64,000 nucleotides of DNA from Streptomyces ortus (GCF_026341275.1 NZ_JAIFZO010000002.1:4742118-4806117); one strand, 5' to 3'; positions 7,867-16,812 are shown, numbered from the stretch's first letter. Notes: generated by a model from the letters alone, not told the origin. A program made the numbers and translations.

Positions 7867-9615
7867 TCACTTCGCGTCCGCGTAGCACTTCACCACCGCC
7901 GTGGTGAACGGGAACCGTACCGGTGTCTCCCCGAACGTCAGGCGGCCCGCCTCCTCCGCCGCCTCCCGGATCGCCCGGACCACCGTGTCGGCCTCCTCCG
8001 CCGGGCAGTGCACGATCACCTCGTCGTGCTGGAAGAAGACCAGCTCGGCCGCCATGTCCCGGCAGGTGCGCCGCAGCCCGGCGAGCACGAGGAGGGTCCA
8101 GTCGGCGGCGCTGCCCTGCACCACGAAGTTACGGGCGAAGCGGCCCCGGGCCCGGGCGTTGCCGGACGCGTAACCGGGCACCCAGCTCTGGGCTCCCTCG
8201 TCGGGACCTCCGGCGCCGCCGGTCCGCAGGCCGCTGCGCCCGCCCGTCCGCTCGTCGGCCTCCTCGCTGTCCGGGATGCCCGCCTCCTCACCGGCGGCGT
8301 CCGACCCCGCCGCCGGTGGGCAGGTGCGGCCCAGCCAGGTGCGTACGAGCCGGCCCTCCTCGCCCGCGCGGGCCGCGTCGTCCACGTACGCCACCGCCTT
8401 GGGGAAGCGGCGGCGCAGCAGCGCGAGGTTCTTGAGGCCGTCGCCGGACGTCTGGCCGTAGACCGCGCCGAGGACGGCGAGCTTCGCCTGGGCGCGGTCG
8501 CCGGAGAAGGCCCGGTCGGAGACGGACTGGTAGAGGTCGCTCTCGCGGCCCGCCACCTCCATCAGACCGGGGTCGCGGGAGATCGCGGCCAGTACGCGCG
8601 GCTCCATCTGGTCGGCGTCCGCCACGACGAGCCGCCAGCCCGGGTCGGCGACCGCGGCCCTGCGGATGACCTTGGGGATCTGCAGGGCGCCGCCGCCGTT
8701 GGTCACCCAGCGGCCGGTGACGGTGCCGCCCGCCTGGTACTCCGGTCTGAACCGCCCGTCGCGCACCCAGTCCTGGAGCCACGACCAGCCGTGGGCGACC
8801 CAGATCCGGTACAGCTTCTTGTACTCGATCAGGGGCTTCACCGCCGGGTGGTCGATGGACTCGATCTCCCAGCGCCGCGTGGACCTCACCTTGATCCCGG
8901 CCTGCGCGAAGGCCTTGACGACGTCGGCGGGCAGGTCGGGCCGGACCCGGCGGCCGAACGCGGCCGAGACCTCCTCCGTCAGCTCGGCGAGCCGCCGTGG
9001 CTCACCGCCGCCCGCGTACCGCTCGCCGAGCAGTTCGTGCAGGACCTCACGGTGCACGTCGGTGCTCCACGGCAGCCCGGTCTCGTTCATCTCGGCCGCC
9101 ACGAGCGTGCCCGCCGACTCGGAGGCCGTGAGCAGCCGCATCCGCTCGGGCCGCGCGGTCGCGTCGTGTCGTCGCTGCTGGTCCCCGTACACCTCGATGA
9201 GCTGGGCCAGCGACACATGGCTGCCGGGGCCGGGGCGCGGCTCGAAGAGGGAGGACTGCGAGCCGGGCTCGGCCGAGCGCTGCGGGGGATCGGGCGGTAC
9301 GGGGCCGCCGCGCAGCCTGGCCAGGGCGGCGGCGGCCGAACGGGGTTCGCCGAGCCGTCCCTCGTGGCCGAGCAGGAGGGTCTCGGCCACCTCCAGGTCG
9401 TAACACCGCTCCACGCGGACGCCCTCGGCGCGCAGACGTGGGTAGACCTCCGTCGTCGCCCGCCACACCCAGCGGGTGACGCCCGGCCGGGACCGTACGG
9501 ACTCGGCGAGGTCCGGTTCGCGCAGGAGTGGTCCGGCGGGCAGCCCGTCGGGGCCGAGGGGGGCCAGCTCGGCGCCGCCGTCCTCGGCCGGCGCGAGAGC
9601 CCACCGTCCGGTCAT
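7867..9615 (-). CDS. PolA-like family A DNA polymerase (no 5'-3' exonuclease domain)
   Basis: A 582-residue protein of the actinobacterial bifunctional 3'-5' exonuclease/DNA polymerase family, shorter than PolA because the 5' nuclease domain is absent. Polymerase motifs are intact: TGRW near 301, motif A DADQMEPR at about 333-340, O-helix RAQAKLAVLGAVYG at about 374-387, and motif C QHDEVIVHC near the C terminus. In the N-terminal exonuclease-like region I cannot find the usual DEDD acidic set, so proofreading is doubtful. A Gly/Glu-rich insert of roughly 45 residues sits between motifs B and C. ATG 9615 is preferred over in-frame starts further upstream. It probably does repair or translesion-type synthesis (inference). 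Confidence 0.85.
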   Translation of the reverse strand: MTGRWALAPAEDGGAELAPLGPDGLPAGPLLREPDLAESVRSRPGVTRWVWRATTEVYPRLRAEGVRVERCYDLEVAETLLLGHEGRLGEPRSAAAALARLRGGPVPPDPPQRSAEPGSQSSLFEPRPGPGSHVSLAQLIEVYGDQQRRHDATARPERMRLLTASESAGTLVAAEMNETGLPWSTDVHREVLHELLGERYAGGGEPRRLAELTEEVSAAFGRRVRPDLPADVVKAFAQAGIKVRSTRRWEIESIDHPAVKPLIEYKKLYRIWVAHGWSWLQDWVRDGRFRPEYQAGGTVTGRWVTNGGGALQIPKVIRRAAVADPGWRLVVADADQMEPRVLAAISRDPGLMEVAGRESDLYQSVSDRAFSGDRAQAKLAVLGAVYGQTSGDGLKNLALLRRRFPKAVAYVDDAARAGEEGRLVRTWLGRTCPPAAGSDAAGEEAGIPDSEEADERTGGRSGLRTGGAGGPDEGAQSWVPGYASGNARARGRFARNFVVQGSAADWTLLVLAGLRRTCRDMAAELVFFQHDEVIVHCPAEEADTVVRAIREAAEEAGRLTFGETPVRFPFTTAVVKCYADAK

Positions 9616-9714
9616 GACGCGAGTCTCGCAGGAGGGTCTGACAATCCGGCCGTACCGCGATCTGCTCACCGCTCACGGCTCACGGCTCACGACTGGAGGG
9701 TGCTGAGGGGGGGC

Positions 9715-10440
9715 TTACTGGAGGGGCTTCGTCACCTCCTCCAGCGATTTCGCGATGTCCGCCTCCGTCGCCGCCTTGGTGATCCCCAGTCCGCTCAGTA
9801 CGCCCGTACCGGCCTCGTGCTCCAGGAGGGCGAGCAGGATGTGCTCCGTACCGATGTAGTTGTGACCCAGGCGCAGAGCCTCACGGAAGGTGAGTTCGAG
9901 AGCCTTCTTGGCGCCGGCGTCGAAGGGGACGAGCGCGGGCATGGTCTCCGCGCGCGGGGGGAGACCGGCGTTCGCGGCCTCGCGTACGGCGTCCAGGGTG
10001 ACGCCCTGCGCGGTGATCGCCTTCGCCCCGAGGCCCTCCGGCTCGGCGAGCAGGCCGAGGACCAGGTGCTCGGTGCGGATCTGGTCGTTCGCCGCGGTCC
10101 TGGCCTCTTCCTGGGAGGCCACCACCACGTTCCTGGCGCGTGGGGTGTAGCGGCTGAAGCCCTGGCTCGGGTCGAGGTCCGACTCGGCCTTCGGTACGAA
10201 GCGCTTCTGGGCCGCCTGCCGGGTGACCCCCATGCTCCTGCCGATGTCCGTCCAGGAGGCGCCCGAACGCCGGGCCTGGTCCACGAAGTGCCCGATCAGA
10301 TGGTCGGCCACGTCGCCGAGGTGGTCCGCGGCGATCACCGCGTCCTGGAGCTGGTCGAGGGCGTCTTCGTGGACCTTCTTGATGGCCTCGATGAGGTCGT
10401 CGAGGCGTACGGAGGTGGTGCCGCGTGGGTTCGTGGTCAT
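9715..10440 (-). CDS. Clp_N-domain protein with N-terminal helix-turn-helix
   Basis: A 241-residue protein without the ATPase modules of ClpC. Residues 62-81 (SWTDIGRSMGVTRQAAQKRF) form a helix-turn-helix. From about 95 to 235 there are two Clp N-terminal repeats (NVVVASQEEAR...EHLVLGLL and FREALRLGHNYIGTEHILLALL). In ClpC these repeats bind adaptors and substrates, so a DNA-binding protein carrying them could couple proteolysis or misfolded protein to transcription (inference). The ATG lies 3 bp from two perfect inverted repeats, which suggests autoregulation. Single-gene unit; a LysE remnant lies upstream. Confidence 0.85.
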   Translation of the reverse strand: MTTNPRGTTSVRLDDLIEAIKKVHEDALDQLQDAVIAADHLGDVADHLIGHFVDQARRSGASWTDIGRSMGVTRQAAQKRFVPKAESDLDPSQGFSRYTPRARNVVVASQEEARTAANDQIRTEHLVLGLLAEPEGLGAKAITAQGVTLDAVREAANAGLPPRAETMPALVPFDAGAKKALELTFREALRLGHNYIGTEHILLALLEHEAGTGVLSGLGITKAATEADIAKSLEEVTKPLQ

Positions 10441-10442
10441 GT

Positions 10443-10490
10443 GTCAACCGTAGGTTGACGCCCCCGCACTGTCAACCTCGTGTTGACAGT
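10443..10490. promoter_or_regulatory. paired palindromic operator of the Clp_N-HTH gene
   Basis: Two perfect inverted repeats share the core GTCAAC/GTTGAC. The first is GTCAACC-GTA-GGTTGAC at 10443-10459. The second is ACTGTCAAC-CTCGT-GTTGACAGT at 10468-10490. Their centres are 28 bp apart, close to three helical turns. On the gene's strand the second contains TTGACA-like sequence that could be a -35 element, so a bound repressor would block the promoter. The adjacent HTH protein is the natural candidate binder (inference). Confidence 0.75.
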
Positions 10491-10530
10491 GCATTTCGGG
10501 ATGGCCACTGCGGGCCGCCCCACCGTTCGG

Positions 10531-10701
10531 CTACTTCAGGGACGCCACGAGCAGACGTAGGGCCAGGCCCGTGAAGACGAAGCCCATGACCACGATGAAC
10601 GTCATGCCGGGGCCGAGGCCGGGGCCGGGGCCGGGACCGGGGCTCACCACGAGCGCGAGCGCGGCGACCAGGAACGCTGCGTACAGAGAGGCGTCGACCA
10701 T
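10531..10701 (-). pseudogene. internally deleted LysE-type exporter remnant
   Basis: An open frame of 56 residues begins VDASLYAAFLVAALALVVSP, the N-terminal helix and SPGP motif of LysE/RhtB amino-acid exporters. It runs through a PGPGPGPGLGPG stretch and ends with a hydrophobic segment (GFVFTGLALRLLVASLK) like the last helix of the same family. About 140 residues of the usual 200 are missing while the frame is kept. It is probably a dead remnant, though a two-helix mini-protein could still be translated. Confidence 0.65.
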
Positions 10702-10793
10702 GGGGGCGTGGTCGGGGCCGCCGGCCGATGGGTCGAGCGGTTTTCACCCCCTGAGACGACAGGCCCCCGGTGGCCCCATGACACGATCGAGGT

Positions 10794-11945
10794 ATGAGCA
10801 GTACGTCCTCCGCGGTGGAGCGCGCCTTCGCCGCCGCCCTCTACGCCGACTCCGACGCGGCCCTCGACGCCGGCGCCTCCCTGCTCGCCGCCGACCCCGC
10901 GTCCGACACCGAACTCGCGCGTCGCGGCGAGGAGTTCGTCGCGGCGGCCTGGCGGCGCGGCTGGCAGCCCGCGGACGTCGTACGGATCGTGCGGCGCGAA
11001 CTGGACGACGTGCACGAACGCCTCGTGACGGAACTCGTCCTCGCCGAGGCCGCCCGGGACCGTACGCCCCGGACCCCGCGCTGGACGGCACAACTCGACG
11101 AACTGGACGCCGGCCCGTCAGCCCCTCGCCCGGACCGCTTCTCGTACGCGACCGCCGTCCTGGAGCTGTACCGCCTGCTGCTGCGGCTGCCCTCGCTGGA
11201 GCCGCTGGACGCCCACGTGCCCCGCGCGCCCCGCACGCCCGGGGGCGGCGCCGTCCCGCGGGACACCCGCATGCTCACCCGTATCCGCGCGCTCCTCGCC
11301 AAGGCGGAGGCGACCGGGTTCCCGGAGGAGGCGGAGGCGCTGAGCGCCAAGGCGCAGGAGCTGATGGCGCGGCACAGCATCGACGAGGCGCTGCTCGCGG
11401 CGCGCACACACGCCGAGGACACGCCCGGTGCCTGCCGGATCGGCGTCGACCCGCCGTACGAGACCGCCAAGGCCGTCCTCCTCGACGCGGTGGCCGGCGC
11501 CAACCGCTGCCGGGCGGTGTGGAACGAGGCCCTCGGCTTCTCCACCGTCGTCGGTTTCGAACCCGGCCTGGAGGCGGTCGAACTCCTCTACACCTCGCTC
11601 CTCGTGCAGGCCACCGCCGCGATGACGAAGGCGGAGGCGGCCCAGCGCGCGGGCGGAAGGAAGCGGACGAAGTCCTTCCGGCAGTCCTTCCTCGCCGCGT
11701 ACGCGCACCGCATCGGCGACCGGCTGGCCGACGCGGCCGAGGGACAGGTGTCCGCCACGGAGGGGGAGTTGCTGCCGGTCCTCGCGGCGCGCGACGTCGC
11801 GGTCACGGACGAGACGGAGCGCATGTTCCCGGACACCGTCACGACCCGGATGCGCGGGGTGAACGACGCGGCCGGCTGGCAGGAGGGAGCGGCGGCGGCG
11901 GACCGCGCCCAGGTCAGGGCCCGCCCACCGCTGCACAGCCCCTGA
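10794..11945 (+). CDS. DUF2786 domain protein
   Basis: A 383-residue soluble protein. The DUF2786 signature is at about 160-200 (RIRALLAKAEATGFPEEAEA, then KAQELMARHSI). The N-terminal 100 residues are Ala-rich and helical, and the C-terminal half contains a conserved region around YETAKAVLLDAVA and KSFRQSFLAAYAHRI. Function is unknown for the family; it is often linked to phage or mobile-element proteins. ATG start with GAGG only 2 nt upstream, so translation may rely on a short leader. It lies between the LysE remnant and a convergent lipoprotein gene. Confidence 0.8.
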   Translation: MSSTSSAVERAFAAALYADSDAALDAGASLLAADPASDTELARRGEEFVAAAWRRGWQPADVVRIVRRELDDVHERLVTELVLAEAARDRTPRTPRWTAQLDELDAGPSAPRPDRFSYATAVLELYRLLLRLPSLEPLDAHVPRAPRTPGGGAVPRDTRMLTRIRALLAKAEATGFPEEAEALSAKAQELMARHSIDEALLAARTHAEDTPGACRIGVDPPYETAKAVLLDAVAGANRCRAVWNEALGFSTVVGFEPGLEAVELLYTSLLVQATAAMTKAEAAQRAGGRKRTKSFRQSFLAAYAHRIGDRLADAAEGQVSATEGELLPVLAARDVAVTDETERMFPDTVTTRMRGVNDAAGWQEGAAAADRAQVRARPPLHSP

Positions 11946-11995
11946 CCGCGTCCGGCCCGGGCCGGCTGCCCGGGCCCGCGGATCGACCGCGCCGC

Positions 11996-12556
11996 TCAGT
12001 CCCCCGTGCGCTGCAGCGGAGTGACCGACGCGTCCGGCTCGTTGCCGCCGGCGCTCCGCAGCGCCACCTCGCCGTACTTCCAGGCGAAGGACAGCTCGGC
12101 GTCGGCGCCGGGCAGGGCGAACTTGGCGGTCGTCACGGCGGCGGCCTTCTCGGCGTCGCCCGCGGGACCGCGTACGTACGTGATCGTGAAGCCGACCGTC
12201 TCGTCCTTCTTCACCGTCAGCTTCTCCGGCGCCGCGGACTTCTCCGGAGCGACGGACAGCGCGGTGCCGCGGACGTCAAGGCCGACGGTGGGGAAGCCCT
12301 TCAGCGTGCAGTCGGCTCCGGAGCCGTTCGTCAGGGTGACGGAGACGGTGCCGGTGTCGCCCGCGGCCGGGGCCTCGCTGGCGACGACCTCCTGGGTGAA
12401 CTTGTCGGCCGCACAGGCGGTCGACAAGTTCGACGCACCGCTCTTCTCGCTGCTGGTCTTCTTGTCACCGCCGCCACCGTCGTCGCCGCCACAGGCGGTC
12501 AGGGTCAGGGCGAGCGTCGCCGCGAGGGCGGTGACGGCGATCGGCAGGGTGCGCAT
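11996..12556 (-). CDS. DUF4232-type secreted lipoprotein
   Basis: A 186-residue protein with an Arg-containing signal sequence, a hydrophobic core and the lipobox LTAC (Cys about 22), followed by a Gly/Asp/Lys/Ser linker. The mature domain (about 45-175) resembles the all-beta DUF4232 fold, with repeated TVSVTLTNGSG- and FTITYVRG-like strands. It is expected to be anchored to the outer face of the membrane; the role is unknown. ATG with an AGAGGA ribosome site. It is divergent from the FUSC gene across a repeat-rich spacer. Confidence 0.82.
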   Translation of the reverse strand: MRTLPIAVTALAATLALTLTACGGDDGGGGDKKTSSEKSGASNLSTACAADKFTQEVVASEAPAAGDTGTVSVTLTNGSGADCTLKGFPTVGLDVRGTALSVAPEKSAAPEKLTVKKDETVGFTITYVRGPAGDAEKAAAVTTAKFALPGADAELSFAWKYGEVALRSAGGNEPDASVTPLQRTGD

Positions 12557-12603
12557 GGATGTCCTCTGGCCTCAGGGTCGTACTGCTGATGGTGATGCTG
12601 CCA

Positions 12604-12646
12604 CTGCCACTGTCACTGCCACTGTTGGTGGCAGTGACAGTGACAG
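12604..12646. repeat. long hairpin in a GTGACA microsatellite
   Basis: The arms at 12604-12622 and 12628-12646 pair at 18 of 19 positions around the loop TGTTG. The sequence is built from CACTGC/GTGACA units and continues into GGTGATG repeats up to about 12710. It sits between the start codons of a lipoprotein gene (-) and the FUSC gene (+), so it would lie in a leader or between divergent promoters rather than at a transcript end. Confidence 0.7.
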
Positions 12647-12720
12647 TGACGGTCACGGCGATGGTGATGCCGGGTGATGGCGATGGTGATACCGGGTGAT
12701 GACGGTATCCGTGGATCATC

Positions 12721-15040
12721 ATGGCTCCTCCGTCCCTCCGGTCCCTCCCGTACGCTGGCGCAGTGAGCTGGCGACGAGCGCTTAAGGACACCGCGCGCTC
12801 GGGGCTCGCCGTGGAGAAGACACGGCTCGAACCTCTCGTCGCGGTGCGCGGAGCGGTGGGGCTCGCGATCGTGATCGCGGGGAGCCTGTGGGCCTTCGGT
12901 CCGGCCGTCGCCGCGAGTTCGGCGTTCGGCGCGTTCCAGGCGGCGATCGCCACGTTCCAGCGCAGCTGGCGACCCCGCCCCGAACTGGCCCTCGCCTCCG
13001 GTGCGAGCCTCGCCGTCTCCACCTTCCTCGGTTATCTGACGATCTCCCAGGAGCCGCTGTTCCTCGCCCTGCTGGTGGTGTGGACGTTCGTCGCGGGGAT
13101 GAGCTGGGCCGCGGGCCCGACCATAGGCCTGATGGCGACCTCGAACGTGGCGATCATGCTCGTGACGGTCACCCTGCCGACCTCCGTCGCCCAGGCCGCG
13201 GGCCACGCCGCGATGATGATCGTGGGCGGCGTCGTCCAGGCCGCGCTGGTCGTGCTCTTCCCCGTACGCCGCTGGGGCGCCCAGCGCGACGCGCTCGCCG
13301 ACGCCCTGGCCGCCGAGGCGGACTACGCGCGGCGGCTGCGCCACGATCCCGTCGCGCCCTTCGACCCGCTGCCCCTGATGGAGGCCCGCGACGCCGCCGC
13401 CGTCACCCCGCGCCAGGCCCGCCGCCGCCCCGCAGAACTCCACGGCGCCCGCGGTGTCGCCGAGCGCATCCGGCCGGTACTCGCCTCCCTCGCCGACCCG
13501 GCGATGGGCGTACCGGCGGAGGGGCACGCCCGCGACCGTGTCCGTGAACTGCTCGCCGCCGCCGGCACCGTCCTCGACGCGGCGGCCCACGCGATCCGCC
13601 GGGGCGAGCCCGTGACCGTCCCGGGCGCGGCCCTGGCCACCTTCCGCACCCCCGACACCGGAAGCATCCTCACCGGCCGCCCCTACCGCGCGGCGGCCCG
13701 CCTCAACACCCTCCTCCAGGACGTGCTGGAAACGGCGGGCGGCAGCACACCGAAGGGCGGCGACCAAGGCACGGGTGCCGGTGTCGCGCCCTCCGCCGAC
13801 GCCACGCCGGCCGCTCCGCTCCACCGCCCCCGCAGCCGTCCCACCCTGTTCGCCCTGCTCCCCACCGCGCTCAAAGCCATGCGCAAGGAACTCGGCAGGG
13901 GCTCCCCGATCGCCCGGCACGCCACGCGGGTGTCCGCGGTCGCCGCCGCCGGATACGTCCTCGGCACCGCGCTGCCCCTCGGTCACGGTTACTGGGTTCC
14001 GCTGATCTCGGTCATGGTCATGCGGCCGGACTTCTCGCAGACGTACAGCCGGGCGGTGGGCCGGTTCGGCGGCACCGTGGTCGGCGTGGCGGTGGCCACC
14101 GCGGTGGTGCGGCTCGCCGACCCGGGCACGTACCTCTCCGGCGCGCTCGCCGTGGGGAGCGCCGCGCTCATGTATCTGCTGATGCGTACGGGCCAGTTCG
14201 CCGCGCAGGGCTGTGTCGCCGCGTACGTCGTCTTCCTGCTCGGCATGGGCGGCGAACAGTGGACGCAGACCGTACCCGAACGCGTCCTGCTCACCCTCCT
14301 CGGCGGAGTGCTGGCGATGCTCGCGTACGCCGTCTATCCGGCGTGGGAGACCCCGCGGCTGCGGACGCGCCTCGCGGACTGGCTGGCCGCGCAGGGCCGT
14401 TACGCCGCCGCGGTCTTCGACGCCTACGCCGATCCGGCCCTGCGGAACGCCCCGGACGTCCGTGAGGCCCTGCTCGCCGCGCGCACCGCTCGGGCGGCCT
14501 GGCGCGGCCGTGGCCCGTGCGACCGCCGAGCCGGTGCGCCACCGCGGCCTCTCGCGGACCGCCGCCGACGACGCCGAGGACGCGCTCGCGCAGCTGGGCC
14601 GCTTCGCCATGCTTCTGGAGGCACATCTCCCGGAACGCGGCGCGACACCGGTGCCGGCCGCCGCCCGCCTCGCCGAGGCGCTGCGCGAGTCCACGCAGCA
14701 GGGGGCGAAGGCGATCCGGGAGCGGCGGGTGCCGGTGTGGGACGCGGTACGGGCCGCGGTGGAGGCCTGGGAGAAGACGGACAGCCCGGCCGGGGAGGAG
14801 GCGTCCCCGGCCGGGGAGGGAGCTGCTCCCGTCCCCTCCGACGACGCCTTCGTGGGCGGCGCGGCGCGTCTCGTCCTCGACGCCCTGACCGAGCTGTCCG
14901 AGGCGCTCGACACGGCGGTACCGCCCATGACGCTCGACGGGACGTCGGCGGGCGCGGGGCCGGGTACCGGGTCGGGTACGGAGCGGGGCGCGAGGTCGGG
15001 CACGAAGGCGGCCGGGGTCAGGAACCCAGGCTCGCCGTAG
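12721..15040 (+). pseudogene. FUSC-family membrane protein, frameshifted
   Basis: The frame from 12721 encodes two sets of membrane helices separated by a cytosolic linker, the FUSC/aromatic-acid-exporter layout (first set about residues 45-180, second set about 395-540, including YWVPLISVMVMRPDFSQTYS). At about 14504 homology leaves this frame and resumes in the +1 frame (AVARATAEPVRHRGLSRTAA onwards) to the TAG at 15040, as if two bases were lost next to the TGG codon at 14501. Without the shift the protein would be about 770 residues. It may be a true mutation or a sequencing error. The likely start is ATG 12721 or GTG 12763 (S-W-R-R-A-L-K-D). The 3' end overlaps the convergent lipoprotein gene by 23 bp. 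Confidence 0.8.
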
Positions 15041-15527
15041 GCAGGCCGGGCGGCAGGCCCTCGCCCTCGGACCGGGTGTACGTCTCCGAGCCGAAGCCGT
15101 CCCAGGTGACCTTCAGGGTGGTGGAGTCGACGGAGTCCACCGTGCCCTCGGCCCGGTCCTTGTTCCCGTCGGTGCACTTCAGCGTGATCGTGTGCGCGTC
15201 GGAGTCCTTCCCGGCGGTGCCGCTGCAGATGGATCCGCTCGTCGAGAAGAGACCGGCCTCCTTGCCGGTGATCACCAGGGCCACGGCCTTGCCGCCCTTG
15301 GTGGTCAGCCAGTTGCCGTTCAGCTTGTCGTCGCCCGGGGCCGCGGACCGGGTGGGTGCGGCGCTCGCCGTGGACGACGGAGTCTTATCGCTGTTGCCGC
15401 CGTCACTGTCACCGCCGCCGTCGTCGCTGCTGCAGCCGGTCGTCAGCGCGAGTGCGGCTGCCAGGCCTGCGGCTACGGCCGCGCTGCGCGCGTGCGTGCG
15501 GGTGCGCGGGAAGATCGCCGAAGTCAC
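15018..15527 (-). CDS. small secreted lipoprotein
   Basis: A 169-residue protein with an Arg-rich n-region, a hydrophobic stretch AAVAAGLAAALALTTGC ending in the lipobox (Cys about 31), and an Asp/Gly/Ser linker. The mature part (about 75-165) appears to be a small beta domain (LNGNWLTTKGGKAVALVITG, then TITLKCTDG, then LKVTWDGFGSETYTRSE). No family name is recognised with confidence. GTG 15527 is chosen because CTGGAGG lies 5 nt upstream; longer upstream reading passes through the repeat block and is not credible. Confidence 0.8.
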   Translation of the reverse strand: MTSAIFPRTRTHARSAAVAAGLAAALALTTGCSSDDGGGDSDGGNSDKTPSSTASAAPTRSAAPGDDKLNGNWLTTKGGKAVALVITGKEAGLFSTSGSICSGTAGKDSDAHTITLKCTDGNKDRAEGTVDSVDSTTLKVTWDGFGSETYTRSEGEGLPPGLPTASLGS

Positions 15528-15635
15528 CGAAGCCTCCAGGGGTGTGGCCGGACGGGTCCAACCGCTGCAAGCTACCAGCAGCAGCGGCATCCACCCGCGG
15601 TCTGTGAAACCGCCCCCGGGGCGAGCGGCCCATCC

Positions 15636-15999
15636 GCGCAGTTCCCCGCGCCCCTGGAGGGGCACGGCCCGTGTGGGTGAGGTGGGTTCGTTCGTGCGGC
15701 CCGACGGGTGCTGGCCGCGCAGTTCCCCGCGCCCCTGGAGGGGCATGGCCCGTCTTGGTGAGGTGGGTTCGTTCGTGCGGGTCGGCGGGTGCTGGCCGCG
15801 CAGTTCCCCGCGCCCCTAAAGGGGCACGGCGGGTGCTGGCCGCGCCGTTACCCGCGCCCCTGGAGGGGTGGCCCTGCGGGCGCCCCTCGCACTCACCGCC
15901 TCGTCTTTAGGGGCGCGGGGAACTGCGCGCTCAGCACCCACTGCGCCGCAGTCACAATCCCGCCCAGCTGTCCCACCTAAGGGGCGCGGGGAACTGCGC
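15636..15999. repeat. 81-bp tandem array built on a 20-bp dispersed element
   Basis: Three copies of an 81-bp unit start at 15636, 15717 and 15798. Each opens with GCGCAGTTCCCCGCGCCCCT, followed by a GGAGGGG-type hairpin partner. A degenerate copy is at 15842. The reverse complement of the 20-mer follows at 15909 and 15980, so the block as a whole can fold back on itself. It lies upstream of a lipoprotein gene that reads leftward. The same 20-mer recurs near 29.2, 51.9, 52.0 and 60.5 kb. Confidence 0.85.
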
Positions 16000-16460
16000 G
16001 GCCAACCCCTACTGGGCCGCAGTATCAGCCCCGCCCAGTCATCCCACCCCTGAGGTTTCTCTCCGACCGCGGAAAGATTCGCAGTCGCAGGGTCCCCCGG
16101 GTGTCCGCCCGGCAGCAGCGCGCGCTGGCCCGAGCGGTCAAGAACCCCCCGGAGACGGCTCTGCTGCCCTACGCGTCACGCCAGTCCCGGCCGCAGCGGC
16201 TGCCCCGGCCGGTTCCGGAAGGCCCCCGCGGCCTTCCGCGGCCCGCCGCCGCCCAGGTCTCCCAAGGTCCCCCCGGCCCCCGGGCCCCAACCGTCCCCGC
16301 CGGTCCGCCGGACCCGCCCCGTCCGTTCATTCTTCGGACGCGGCGGCGTCGTTTCGGAACAGGAACGGCCCGGTGTGCGTCTCTCTCCATGGACGGGACG
16401 CGGAGTTGGAACGATTCGGGCTTCGCGACCGTCAAATCTGTAACCACGAGACCACCCCCC
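16000..16460. other. non-coding spacer
   Basis: No gene is supported. An open frame at 16101-16520 is Pro/Arg-rich, has no ribosome site and has no protein-like composition. The sequence becomes less GC-rich towards 16420-16460, as expected for the approach to the promoter of the DUF397 gene. Confidence 0.5.
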
Positions 16461-16507
16461 GTGCACGTGCATCTGCCCATGCATCTGCATGTGAAGACAG
16501 CTATGAT
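16461..16507 (+). promoter_or_regulatory. 28-bp operator and -10 element of the DUF397 gene
   Basis: Bases 16461-16488 hold an element with GTGCAC at one end and two direct repeats TGCATCTGC (16468-16476 and 16480-16488) spaced by 12 bp. TATGAT at 16502-16507 is a good -10 hexamer, which places the element over the -35 region. The same 28 bp with one mismatch lies in the reverse orientation upstream of the ATP-binding protein gene (17573-17600). Element to start codon is 81 bp here and 72 bp there. Confidence 0.75.
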
Positions 16508-16569
16508 CCGGGGCAGTTGACCATTGCATCTATGGCAGCAGACGCCAATGCACCATCGGGGAGCGACCT

Positions 16570-16812
16570 GTGGACCACGACGTGTACAACGGCATGGCTG
16601 CCACGGAGCTGCACGAGGCGGCCTGGCAGAAGAGCCGGCACAGCAACTCGCAGGGCTCCTGCGTGGAGTTCGCCCGCCTGCCCGGCGGGGAGGTGGCCGT
16701 GCGCAACTCGCGCTTTCCCGACGGCCCGGCCCTCGTCTACACCCGGGCGGAGATCGAGGCCATGCTCCTGGGCATCAAGGACGGCGAGTTCGACCACCTG
16801 ATAGCGGGCTGA
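16570..16812 (+). CDS. DUF397 domain protein
   Basis: An 80-residue protein matching DUF397 across almost its full length: AAWQKSRHSNSQGSCVEFAR, then VAVRNSRFPDG, then a YTRAEIEAMLLGIKDGEFD tail. In Streptomyces these small acidic proteins act with DUF5753 helix-turn-helix regulators (the WhiJ/BldB-like groups) in developmental control; the present regulator is at 17809. GTG start with GGGGAG upstream. Its promoter shares an operator with the divergently placed ATP-binding gene. Confidence 0.9.
   Translation: MDHDVYNGMAATELHEAAWQKSRHSNSQGSCVEFARLPGGEVAVRNSRFPDGPALVYTRAEIEAMLLGIKDGEFDHLIAG

Noticed and set aside
12613..15177. 854-codon minus-strand open frame opposite the FUSC gene
   Set aside because: Composition is Arg/Gly-rich without domains, and it runs through the repeat spacer; the FUSC homology is on the plus strand.
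16101..16520. Open frame upstream of the DUF397 gene
   Set aside because: It is Pro/Arg-rich, has no ribosome site, and overlaps the operator and promoter of the next gene.
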